Positions 32,986-43,080 of a stretch of DNA of 64,000 nt are shown here, in pieces. Location of the stretch: contig JAPJBO010000074.1 of the NCBI GenBank assembly GCA_030068145.1, forward strand, positions 391,633-455,632, read 5' to 3'. Origin of the DNA: Diplonema papillatum (lineage: Eukaryota; Euglenozoa; Diplonemea; Diplonemida; Diplonemidae). The notes beneath the pieces were generated by a model that searched no databases, was not told the origin of the DNA, and saw only the letters and a program-made list of their open reading frames with translations. The translations under genes were made by a program, and so were the position numbers. How positions within the stretch are numbered: position 1 is the first letter of the stretch; every line of letters starts with the position of its first letter.

Positions 32986-34362
32986 GGGCGGCTCAAAAAA
33001 TAAAAGAAAAAGTGCAAAAAACGACCTTCGATGAAAAAAGTCGTGGGGGTCCGGTGGAGGCGTGGGTTAGGCCAGCTGTGCCAGTGGCGGTCAAGGGCTG
33101 GGCTGGCGGTCAGTGGCTGGCCATCGGTGGGTCATCGCCGGGCGTGGTGGGCTGGCTGGCAGAAGTTTGGGGCTGCCGCGGGTGCTGAGCCGAGAGAGAC
33201 GAGGCTCAGAAGCAGCCCGGAATTCTTGATAGATTCTCTCCGAGTTGACACAAGTGCCTTGTTCCGTGTGATCTGCGGTCTGCATCTACTCGTGCCAATG
33301 ATACCAGCACACAGTATCTGAGTGGTGGATGAATTTGAAATGGGCTGTTGGTGTGCACCAGGGGGAGCGGGGCAGGGTCACACAGATGGCAAACAGTGCC
33401 ACCAGTACGTTGATCGTAACGCGACAAACGGACTGAGAAGTGCAAACTGTTTCTCCACCTGAATGTACCGTACCGTTTGCCGGGGGGCGGAGCCCCCCGG
33501 ACCCCTTTTGGAAGGTTCGGGTGGCCTAAACAAAGGCTTCTCGATTTCAGAGCGGGAAAAGCAAATTGGCTATTGAGACGGGGTTTGGAAAACTGAGGAA
33601 AAATGACGCTAATAGCCTGGTCCAGGACGCGGATCAAAAAAAAAAAAAAAAAATAGTCTGCTGGTGCGATCCACCCTGGAGTTTTTCCGGGGTTTGTGCC
33701 GGGTTTGTACCGGGGGGGGGGGGTCCGGGTTTTTTATTTTTGTCTCCCCAGCACCCGCTAGCAACCTTGGTCGTGGAGATTTCAGGCTTCGCGGTGGATT
33801 TTGCCACGTTTCATGATCGTCTGGTGCTCGTGGGGCTTTGTCCCGCTCTTTGCGGTCCCTCGCCCTTCTGTCATGTTCAGCCTACGGGCTTCGGTATCGT
33901 GAATATTTTGTCGGTTTGAGGCCCCTTCCGTAGCTTGGAAAACGGAAAGAGGAGCAGTGCCAGCGGAACAGAAGTCGGCAACAAGCGGTTCGGACGGGCG
34001 GGTTCCCCGCCCATCAAGTACAACCGGTTTTCCCTCGCCTAGGTGCTGTCGGATGGCTTAAGATGGCCTGAGCAGACTGGTACCTTTGGGTCCGCATCCT
34101 TTCAAACTGTAGCTGACCAAGCCGCTGTTTGAGCTCTGCAGGGGTTTCGATGCACTCCAAAATGCGGGTACCAACAACCCCGGCAGCTGGGAGGAATGAC
34201 TACTGAGCATGGGTGCGTGGCGTTCGTGGACGCACAACTGCGTGCAAACAAGCGTCACGCAATTACCAGAGACAGGTCACCACTCGTTCTGCAGTGGAGT
34301 TAGCATTAGCTCAATGTGTCGGGAGCAGTAGTTGTCGACTGAAAAGTAAGCACGTACCGCGG
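32986..34362. other. intergenic; inverted ACTATTTTT end and CCGGGTTTG repeat
   Basis: 33480-33515 contains the inverted CCGGGGGGC.GAGCCCCCCGG block. An A19 tract followed by TAGTCTGC at 33635-33660 is the inverted partner of the 29391 terminus. GAGTTTTTCCGGGGTTTGTG with GCCGGGTTTG at 33680-33710 recurs at 35152-35185. No gene. Confidence 0.45.
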
Positions 34363-34743
34363 ATGCAGAACATCGATGCAGACGATGAGTGCCGCAAATG
34401 CAGGGAATTCGAGGCCGTTCTACGAGCAGGCAAGATGGCAAGCGAGAGAGCGTGCCGTACCTCAGGCAGGTCGCTCGAAAACGGGAACCCGAAATGGAAG
34501 ATTCACCCCCAGGAACAATACCCAGCGGACTGGAAGCGCAGGCAGGCCCGGATGGAAGCATGGGGTGAAGCAGAAGAGACAGAGGAGCGGAGAAACGGGG
34601 CCGCACCAGTGGCAGACCCGGACGTTGGGGTTCAACAATTGAAGAAACACCGACTCGGGCATACCGGCCGAGAACAGCCAATCATGGAACCCAGGGCACA
34701 AGGGAGGCTACGGCGCGGTGGTGAAGTAACGCTCGCTCGCTAG
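34363..34743 (+). CDS. unrecognised hydrophilic 126-codon frame
   Basis: Open from ATG 34363 to TAG, and open a further 50 codons upstream without ATG. The product would be rich in Arg, Glu, Gln and Gly with two CXXC-like Cys near the start (DECRKCREF). No family is recognised. It is on the opposite strand to all confident genes, which counts against it. Confidence 0.15.
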   Translation: MQNIDADDECRKCREFEAVLRAGKMASERACRTSGRSLENGNPKWKIHPQEQYPADWKRRQARMEAWGEAEETEERRNGAAPVADPDVGVQQLKKHRLGHTGREQPIMEPRAQGRLRRGGEVTLAR

Positions 34744-37700
34744 CATCCGGCAAGAGCCAGCATGACACACGAATTTGGAAATGATGCTTCATTTGGAAAC
34801 AGCGAGGGCAGAGGGTTAATCTGCTTGTACTAGGCTCCTCGGTTCCCGTAGTATCGGGAGAGTTTGAGGCAATTGCTGGCTGGTGGTCGGTTGTAGTCCG
34901 TTGCGTCAAGCACAACCGGGCTTGCCCTCTGGAGGCTTTGGAAAATAGTGGTTCCTGTCTGTATTCAGCGCTGCAATGGCAAAGCATTCCGGGTACCTTC
35001 TGCGGTGGACCTTCACTTTCGGTGCCGCCTTACATATTAATTGGTGTTGGTTTTTACTCGACAGGACCCTGGTGCAGTCGGTTTAGCTTGATTGCAGCGA
35101 TCACCTGCCATAACCTGAAGGGGTGGTGCAAAATAAAAAATCGGACCCCCCTTGAGTTTTTCCGGGTTTGTGCCGGGTTTGCACCGGGCATATGGATCAC
35201 ACCATCTGCCCTTACTTTTCTATTTTCACCCTGACCGAGTTCCGTACTGCACGAAGGACAAACAGGTTGACCGAGGACACCTCCCCAAGCTACACCCCGT
35301 TATTCTTTTGCGTAAGCGTTCAACAAAATACTCGTGGGGCTGCTTTGTGCTTGTGTTACTTCGAAGGAGGCGAAATAATTCGCAACTGGCAGACTCCTCA
35401 AGGATTTCCTACAAAGCAGGTGCTTAACCAAAAAAAGAACCATTTGTAGGTGGGTGGGTGGTTTCTCCTCCTCCAGCCTCCGCGTCAAAATAGGCACCGG
35501 ACGGACCCTCCGAGTATATCCTGCGGATTCTTAAGTGGCCTTTGAGCCCTCGGCGAAGACCCGTCGACTCCTAGGAAACCCCGTTTTTCTCCTTTCCTTT
35601 TTTTCTATTTTTCTTTTTGCTCTATGCGCAGAGAGGAGCCATAAGTGGCAGCGAAGTCTTCTTTGGGAAAGGAAGAAAGCAACCCCGAAGCCAATGCATC
35701 GGGGCCTGCTTATAAGAATATGAGTAGGCGGGCGGCCTCACCAAATGAGATGTTTATTCCGTGTCATCACAGAGAGAAGAAGACGTCACGCTGAATATCG
35801 AAGCACCGATGCCCCGATCTCGGTGACAAACCGAGATGGGGTATTGTGTACGGTTTTCATGACGCTTGCAACAGACAACAACACGCGAGAGTGTGTCGTC
35901 GAAGTGATGCCTCTCGTCTCACCTTTTATTCACAGCTGCGCCTGGTCCACTCTACCACTAGCTGATACGCTGGCGTTTCATGTATTATGTAGGTGGAGCC
36001 GTTCGGTGATAGTGGCAAGGGGTGCATTCATTAAAAATGTGCACTGTCGCAGTAGTCACTCTCATGAATAACGAGTGAGTTCGTCCCTTCGCTGAACGAT
36101 GAGCAGCATATGCGTTCGGGTGTGGATAGTCCACGCGACGACCTGAAGAGTGAACACACAGGATCGCTGGTGGGAGACAGCCTCTTCGAAGCGCAACTTT
36201 GAAGTAGACTCGGATTGATCACGGATGGTTCCATGTATTATTTTCTGGTGCCGCAGGCTTAAATCTTGAACGATCGCGCCCTACACAGCTACGAATCGAG
36301 TGATGAAACGGAGTGTGGCGGGACCGATTTCCTGCAATGTATTTTGCCATTGTGGGGTGCAAAATACCCCCAGGTGATGCGACGGCCACCTGTCCTCCAC
36401 ACAATGAAGACCCAGTCAGCTTTTGTGACCGAGTTTCATTGTGCAGAGTCTACAAGGTCAGGCTGACTGAAACTTTCCCCTGCATTTTCACCAAGAACGT
36501 GAGAGTGGGGACCCAAGCAGATACCCTGAAAACGATGCCATCTCAGGATCGATGGCTCGCCGGCACCCGAACGAGGAATTGAGAATACACTTGCAAAACT
36601 TTAATGAGCGGATTCGAGGAGCTATCGGTTTCTGCCTATACTGCACGAGCGCCCCTTCACAACTCCCCCCACGCCCAAACGGCAGTCGCATCGCTGATGA
36701 AGATACGTGACTTTGTTTTGTGCTGATTATTTTTGCTTGCGTAGCAACACCCAGACAAAGTTGCTGAGAGGGAACAGGGATTGTTTGCTTTCTCTAAAGA
36801 TTCGGATAGCGCCCGTTGGAGACACCGGGGACAAAGAACACGGGTGCTATCGCTAAGAGGTTCAAGGGTTTCAAGAGCCGGTGGAGCGAATCTACACGAT
36901 GCGCCAGATTTGAGAGCAGGACAAAGAGGAAGAAGAAGAAAACAGAAGAAGAAAAAGAACTCAGAAGAAAGAGAAAGAAATGCGTAGTTTTGTTTTATTC
37001 TTTTACGTGTGCAAAGAAGCTCGCTCCAGGGCAAGAACGTACCGGTCAACCGCAGCCTGTAAAGCTTGAGTCGAAGCTAGACCAGTAAGCGGCGCAAACC
37101 CGTCCACCCTGCCCTGTGGCTGGCTTGTGTTCAGTGCAAGCGTATGCCGCATCTTGTTTAGGGAAATCGGTAGCCCACTTGACTTATTGACATGGGTCTG
37201 CAGTACCGCGGTAAACGAGAAAAATGGGGTGCTCACCAGTCAGATCGGGATCCCGCTGCAGCCTCAATTGAGCCGCCAGATACGAGAGCAGGCAAGAACA
37301 GTTTCGAAGTTGGGGCTTGTACTAATAAACAAAGTAACGGGCCGCATCAATTGGCCAATGGTAGTAAAAATGATGGTTGTTCTTCGCATGTACATGCGTT
37401 GAGACCATAAAAAAGGTTCGGCTTTTTTTGTAGTGGTTAGTGTAGTGCCTAGAGACTTCCAAACTTGCGGACGGTGTCCATTTTTTAAGCCCTTAGCGAA
37501 TACACTGGGACCAACCAAAAATGTCCCAGAAATGGACGACCGCTACCAACCGACTGCCACCTTCAGTCAGCTTTTAATATCGGGGTCAACTTCACACGTT
37601 GGCGAGTGAGCTGGTCTGGATCGTTACGTGCGAACAAGTGTAAGTTAGTACAAGTCTTCTTCAGAAGGTGTTCCTGAGCGGTTGTCGAGGTTGACCAATC

Positions 37701-38410
37701 GATATAGTGTGTGAAAACGAAGACTTGCTTTCTTTCGGCGACGATTGCGCGTGCATCACTTTCCCACAACCGTTTAAGTCTGGCACTTGCATTGCGGAGA
37801 AAAGGCATGTGCCGTATGTATAAGACTCGGAGGTACCCGCCTGTACTCGGTTTTTTGCTAAATGCTTGCACCTCGCACTAAACCCAGATGATCCAGTGTT
37901 TTGGGAGCATCAGTTGGTGCTGGGATTTGCAACTGACAGATCTCGGGTAATTCCTACAAAAGACTCGCGCATAAGATGCTTATTAAAGTTTATTATTCAG
38001 AAACGGTTTTTATCGACGATCCTATTCATCATACTATTCTACGATCCAAGAAACCGATACGGCAAATGGATAACCATTCCAGTGTTTGCTGAATCCGTCG
38101 TGTCTCAGTCGTTGGGTTCGCCTTTGACGTGAAGGCGAGGCGGGGACAAACCCCATTTCGGGCTGGCTCCCTGTGCGCCGTAAATCCTAGCAAGTCCCAG
38201 ATTCCGAGCTACTCAAGTAGGCCACGAGGAGCGGCACACCCAGTCGATTGCACGGCTTCCTCGGAAACCGGGGAGCCTATCATCGTCAACCTCATCCCAA
38301 GGACACTTGCCGACGAAAGAAGAAGAGAGCGACTGGGATGCAGCAGTTCATTCGTGCCTAAGAGCGTGCACGGCAAAGAGGGATATGCTCCTAACTCAAG
38401 ACACGAGGGT
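34744..38410. other. intergenic desert with dispersed repeats
   Basis: 35152-35185 repeats the GAGTTTTTCCGGGTTTGTG motif of 33680. Family-2 copies are at 35300-35435 (with TTTGCGTAAGCGTTCAAC as an inverted head) and about 37860-37985. GTAGTTTTGTTTTATTC near 36983 matches 2860. No supported gene. Confidence 0.5.
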
Positions 38411-40573
38411 TCATGGCCCCTTGACGAGCATCTCCAGGTCTTCAAAAGATAGCTCGGAGTCGGCGCAGCAGAAAGAGTTGGTCTTGTTCGCTATGAGCGC
38501 GGTGAGAATGTCATCACGCTCTTGGGGTTGAGGACGTTGTTGTGATTGCCGGTTGATAGGGAAGCGGGTCTGGACGACGCGTGTAGTCGGCGAAACGTGT
38601 GTCATCGGGTCATTTTTCCCTACACTTCGTCTCCGCGAAGACATCACAGCAACCGGTTCCTCACGGCCGGAAGGTGGCTGTGTTTCGACATCCGGAATCG
38701 CGTCTTTGCGATGCGCAGAAATGCTTCGAGCTACAGACGGCGGCACTGGACTAACCGACGGTGACACCGGACGGAAACCTCGAACTCCGCCCCTGTCAGA
38801 TGATCGCTTGTAGGGGCTTATGCTGCGCATAGCACAAGCTCGGTTTCCTGTGGGCGCTGTTCGGATGGACGAGAGCGAGTCTCTCGGATCAACAGACGAA
38901 ACCCGTCTTCCGAGACGCTTGACGAGTGTTGGCACGCCCACAACATTGTGATCTGTAGCGATGAGTGGTTTTGGGCTGACGCTTTGACTTGGATTGGTGT
39001 TGAGCGCTCGTGCTGTGAGAGGCGATGCGGGATTCTTGGTGATGTGGGAGTACCCTGTACGACGACCCGCTGGGGCTGACTGTACCGAGTGAAGAGAAAG
39101 CCCAGGATCGACGTCTGCTTGATAATATCGCAGAATTGAAGGCGACTGGTGCGCGCCAAATTTCTGCGCGGCGATCAGAGGTACGGGCGAGCGAGCACGC
39201 CGACTCGTGCTATGATTTTGAGCAGGCGACGGGAATCCCACCTCGCGAAGTGGGATGAGTGGGCGACCTGTCGCAGGACCCAAGCTAGTGCCGTACGGGC
39301 TCGCCATTCTACGCATCGACGCGCATCGCGTTGCACTCGAGCGTGACGAGCCTCGTACTGTCCGCGGGTTACCGGCAGCAGATGATGTGTCGGTCGACCG
39401 CCTGCTGCGACCGCTGGTTGTTGTCGTTCGAGTCTCGGTTACGCGTTTTTTTGCCTTTACACGCGGACTGGCTGGACGCGAAAGCGGCAGGATTCCTGCT
39501 GGCATGGCAGGGCTGGTACTGGGGATGCTTTCAAGAGGCGCACCAGCTTTGGCCATGAGCAGCTCTATTTGCCTCCTCAACTTCGTTTCGTTAGTGGGCA
39601 GAGTGCTATGGACGTGGCGCAAACCGGCGACGACATCATTCAACTGATCGCGCAGGTGCACGCTCCGCTCGTTGGGGGACGAGCGAGGGGAGGGCGTGCA
39701 TGTAGATGCTTGACTGCGCGGTGTGCTAACGCAACGATGCGACGGCTGAGTGGACGATACGAGACCCGTCGATGAATGAAGGTTCGTGCTGCGTGCGGTA
39801 TGCAGACCGGGGCTGCTGTATCCACTTTCGGAGCGAGGTGTTGGTCGCTCGCTGCCTGTACCCGAGCCATTCGGCTGGCTGAGGTGACTGATGTGGAGTG
39901 GCAGGCTTGCATTTGGCGAGTGAATGCCTCCTTTAGCAGCAGGCGAGTCACTGACACCTGAAGCATCGTTGTGGCGGTATGGAAGCGGGTTGTGCTTGAC
40001 AGATGTGAGAACTGTCGAGGTTTGAGGCGCAGGAGAGGGATAAGGCTCATGCTCGACGTCGCTATCTTCTTGGAGTATCTTTAATGCTGCCTCCTGACCC
40101 GCGAGGAGCGGCACGGTCTGCCTTTGCGCATGATCTTGCAGGACGCCTTCGGTCGCCATCAAAAACTGTCGGACTTCAGACGGACTCGCATCGCAGACTT
40201 CACACTCCAGAGACGCTGTTGCCAGTTTCTTGGCAGGGCTGGCGAGGTCATCGCTCATGAAGTCAACCCACTTGTAGTCACACCAAGGCCTCCGTACGTC
40301 AATTTTTACCTCTGATAGAACCTCACCTGACGGGCCGTCCACCAACGACAGAGACAGCACCCGTCCGTGCACTGTGTCCTTGTCCCACAGGAAAGTAAAA
40401 GAGCTTCCGAGATACAACTCTTCCTCGTCAATAACCTCAGTGCGACCTTCTTGGCTGTTAAGCTCCGCTGCTATGTGAACATTGTCGACGAGATGGGTTT
40501 GCAAATGTCGCACCTCGACCACCTTCACGATGGCTTTGCCTGTGATGTCGATACCCGACCCCACGGGACCCAT
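38411..40573 (-). CDS. C2-like domain protein with long disordered basic tail
   Basis: 720 residues from ATG 40571-40573. The first 120 residues have the beta-strand rhythm of a C2 domain (KAIVKVVEVRHLQ, VHIAAELN, SSFTFLWD, RVLSLSLVD, LSEVKIDV), but I do not see the full set of calcium-binding Asp residues, so it may bind lipid or protein without calcium. Residues about 125-190 look helical (DASPSEVRQFLMATEGVL). The remaining 500 residues are low-complexity, rich in Ser, Pro, Arg and Thr, typical of disordered, phosphorylatable or cytoskeleton-binding regions. The last 20 residues (ELSFEDLEMLVKGP) form a possible short acidic helix. No transmembrane segment. The function is unknown; the fold call is moderate. 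No repeats or neighbours help. Confidence 0.65.
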   Translation of the reverse strand: MGPVGSGIDITGKAIVKVVEVRHLQTHLVDNVHIAAELNSQEGRTEVIDEEELYLGSSFTFLWDKDTVHGRVLSLSLVDGPSGEVLSEVKIDVRRPWCDYKWVDFMSDDLASPAKKLATASLECEVCDASPSEVRQFLMATEGVLQDHAQRQTVPLLAGQEAALKILQEDSDVEHEPYPSPAPQTSTVLTSVKHNPLPYRHNDASGVSDSPAAKGGIHSPNASLPLHISHLSQPNGSGTGSERPTPRSESGYSSPGLHTARSTNLHSSTGLVSSTQPSHRCVSTPRSQASTCTPSPRSSPNERSVHLRDQLNDVVAGLRHVHSTLPTNETKLRRQIELLMAKAGAPLESIPSTSPAMPAGILPLSRPASPRVKAKKRVTETRTTTTSGRSRRSTDTSSAAGNPRTVRGSSRSSATRCASMRRMASPYGTSLGPATGRPLIPLREVGFPSPAQNHSTSRRARSPVPLIAAQKFGAHQSPSILRYYQADVDPGLSLHSVQSAPAGRRTGYSHITKNPASPLTARALNTNPSQSVSPKPLIATDHNVVGVPTLVKRLGRRVSSVDPRDSLSSIRTAPTGNRACAMRSISPYKRSSDRGGVRGFRPVSPSVSPVPPSVARSISAHRKDAIPDVETQPPSGREEPVAVMSSRRRSVGKNDPMTHVSPTTRVVQTRFPINRQSQQRPQPQERDDILTALIANKTNSFCCADSELSFEDLEMLVKGP

Positions 40574-41041
40574 CGCAACGGGTCAACGTATACACGGGTA
40601 GGATTCCTTCGGTTGCTGTATTTCTTTTCGGGGGCGGTGTACCTGACATTTCGCTTATTGCATAAGCACGAACACAAGTGAGACGAACTACCATCACAAG
40701 CTTATGAAACAATTCGCCGTGACCCTGTCCCTCAGAGAGGCTACAAAGTCTTGGATGCCATCTTGGTTTTCGCTACTTTTTTTCTTTTTGAAAGTATGAT
40801 CAGGGTGGACTATTTTTCGTAATAACAATTAATTGTAAACACGAAAGAGAACGCTGGCAGCGTGTTTGGGAGAAGATTAGCCTACCGATCATATGCACTC
40901 ACTATCACTCACTAACAGGCTAATCCTCCCCCGGCACGTACAAACAAACCGGACGCTGCAAGCTTCTTGGAAAGCATTAAGGACGACAACTGGAGCTGTC
41001 CAGTCTGTTGCTGCCTTGCTGACCGAAACAAGCACGCAGCC

Positions 41042-41517
41042 ATGGCCGACGACCTCGAGGGCCCAATCGAGTTCCCGAGGCTGTTTCCTCAGCCGGGGGA
41101 GGATGAGGACGAGGGCGGAGCCCTACAGGCGGTCCTGGAGAATCTTCCAGATGGACCCTGGAAGGCGCCCTTTTCCCTCCTTTTGCACCAGCTCACAGGC
41201 ACTCAGTCTGAGCTGTCGAAACTCAAGGCAGATGCTGCCCGAGACCGCCAGGAGGCAGAGGCTGCTGAGAATGCCGAAGTAGACGCGCGACGAGTCCAGA
41301 CGTGGGCCCCCTTGCTGAAGACTTCGGGGGGCCGGCTCTCCCTACGCAATGACCTCACCCGTCGGTTTGGCGATGCGTTAGAGGTGGACGAGGCGAGGCA
41401 GGCGTACCGGCATGAGCTGAGGTCGTCTTACGACTCTCTGTGGGCTCTTCTGCCTGTTGCTCACAACAACCCTCCCGTGCTTCAGGCCATGCAGGCTACC
41501 ATCGTCCGGATCAACTA
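41042..41517 (+). pseudogene. coding-like frame interrupted by repeats
   Basis: From ATG 41042 about 158 codons read as a plausible protein: an acidic start (PQPGEDEDEGG), DGPWKAPFSLLLHQL, a coiled-coil-like Ala/Glu/Arg stretch (SELSKLKADAARDRQEAEAA), then TWAPLL, LTRRFGDALEVDEARQAY and SLWALLPVAHNNPPVLQAM. At 41517 it runs into a T tract and then a hAT-like element, and the frame continues only by chance to 41755. It could be a capsid-like protein of a retroelement cut by insertion. I cannot name the family, and it is on the plus strand unlike the main genes. Confidence 0.35.
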
Positions 41518-41567
41518 TTTTTTTTTTTCCTTCTTTTCTGTCCCGTTATTTTTTTTATCGCGCCGTG

Positions 41568-42358
41568 CAGTGCAGTCACCGGCCGGTCGAATTGACAAAA
41601 AAAAAAATATATATATATATTGCTCTCGGATTGACATTCGACCGGTCAAGGCGGTTGAATGTGGACACCGGTCGAATTCGACCGGCACCCGTGTAGATTC
41701 GACCGGGCAAAAAAAAAAATTAGAAAAATCTGCCATGGGTAGTGCCACACAGTAGCAACAAAAGCCAAGGTCACGGGGGCAAGGGCAAGCTTTTGGATTC
41801 CCAACTCCACTCACCAACTCCTGGATTGCAGTATGTTCGGCTGCAGCCAGAATACAGAGACTACTGGGGTCTACAACAAGGTGGTGAAGCAGCAGCACAC
41901 CCACGAAGGCACATGCCAAGGTCACAGCAGTCAGAATGGGGCCCACCTACAAAACCAAAACTGGCCTCAGGCATCTGAAGACTCCACTGCAACCCCGAAA
42001 CTCGTCACTCTGGGCCCATCTTTTGTATGATGGGTGAAACTGGGTTGTCGACCTGTTCATGGCACTAATGGTTCACAAGCGAAGCTACTGGAGAAAGTCG
42101 TATTAAGCCGTCCAACTACTGATGCACGACAGTGTACTAACTTTGTGAGACTGCCCGTTCAGCTAAACCCCAAAGTTTGAAGCGAACTTTCACTCTAAAA
42201 CCACATGTTGTTTTCCCACGCGTAGCGTGGGGAAATTTTTTTCTGGCATTGGATGGATTTTGACCTGCATTCCCCAGTGCAAAAAAAAGTTGTGGCAAAT
42301 TCCTGTCCAAAAAAAAAAAGTTTTTTCGCCGGTCGAGCGGTCGAGCCTGACTGCACTG
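41568..42358. mobile_element. 791-bp hAT-like non-autonomous element
   Basis: Terminal inverted repeats CAGTGCAGTCA are found at both ends, continuing as related GGTCGA-rich sequence. Flanking 8-base strings GCGCCGTG (41560-41567) and GAGCCGTG (42359-42366) match at seven of eight positions, consistent with the 8-bp target duplication and CANNG ends of the hAT superfamily. The interior is shared with 29588-30341 and includes a short AT microsatellite (41608-41620). No transposase. Confidence 0.75.
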
Positions 42359-42460
42359 GAGCCGTGTAACGCGGAACAAATAAAAAAAATAGTCTACCCT
42401 CATAGTTACAAAAGATTCTTCGAGTAACACCCGGCGGCAACCCGATGACTCCGGAGACAG

Positions 42461-42860
42461 TCAACATCTGACGCCACGGAGATGTCGGGTATTAGAACCT
42501 TTGAACGGTTCATCCCTTTTCCCACCGTAGTAACGCGTAATTCCAGCGTCTTTTAAACACTGCGGGAGCTTTTCCTGAAACTGCTGGGAAGATACATTGG
42601 CAGTGTCACCGCTTGCTACTTCGTCTTCGGGACCTTTTGGAACCTTCCTTGTTCCATTGTGCAGCAAGAATAGCGGAATACATCACACTCGCCACGCAGC
42701 AACTCGGTGTCCTTTTCAGCATCAAGGGTTGAAGCAAACCGGCTGAACGCGCTCCGAACTTGGCCGACATCCACCTTGTCGGAGGACGCAAGGTTCAACT
42801 TCGCAAAGCCGTACAGATACCCGTGTAGATGGTACGTTCGGCGAAATGTGTGCCTCTTTC
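42461..42860 (-). pseudogene. coding-like fragment with a frame break
   Basis: On the minus strand from about 42860 an open frame reads as a compact protein segment (YHLHGYLYGFAKLNLASSDK, VGQVRSAFSRFASTLDAE, LLRGECDVFRY) and ends in TAG near 42616. A neighbouring frame takes over (QEKLPQCLKDAGITRYYGG) to 42461. The two overlap at a VPK/VPEDE junction, suggesting a small indel. No family recognised; its position among repeats suggests an old mobile element. Confidence 0.3.
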
Positions 42861-42904
42861 GAGTAGCGTTTTTTCGGAGGCAGAGCCTTTTGCGCGGGCA
42901 GGCG

Positions 42905-43080
42905 CTGCACCGCTAAGACGGGCGCCGAGCGAGACTAGAGGCAGCAATTAAAGTTCTGGTGACGGTAAGGTTCGGGGGATGTAAGTTCGAGTTTGGGCGT
43001 TGCTAAGTTCTGGTGAAGCAAATGCTGGAAGTTCTGGCGAAGCTAATAAATGCTAAGCTCGCGTCGAGGGTTGCCAAGTT
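42905..43080 (+). repeat. short relative of the 16-bp array at 60 kb
   Basis: GCGAGACTAGAGGCAGCAAT then AAAGTTCTGG and repeated AAGTTC(T/G)GG.GAAGC units match the beginning of the large array (59946 onward: GCGAGACTGGAGGCAGCAGT). Only about six degenerate units are present. Confidence 0.75.
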
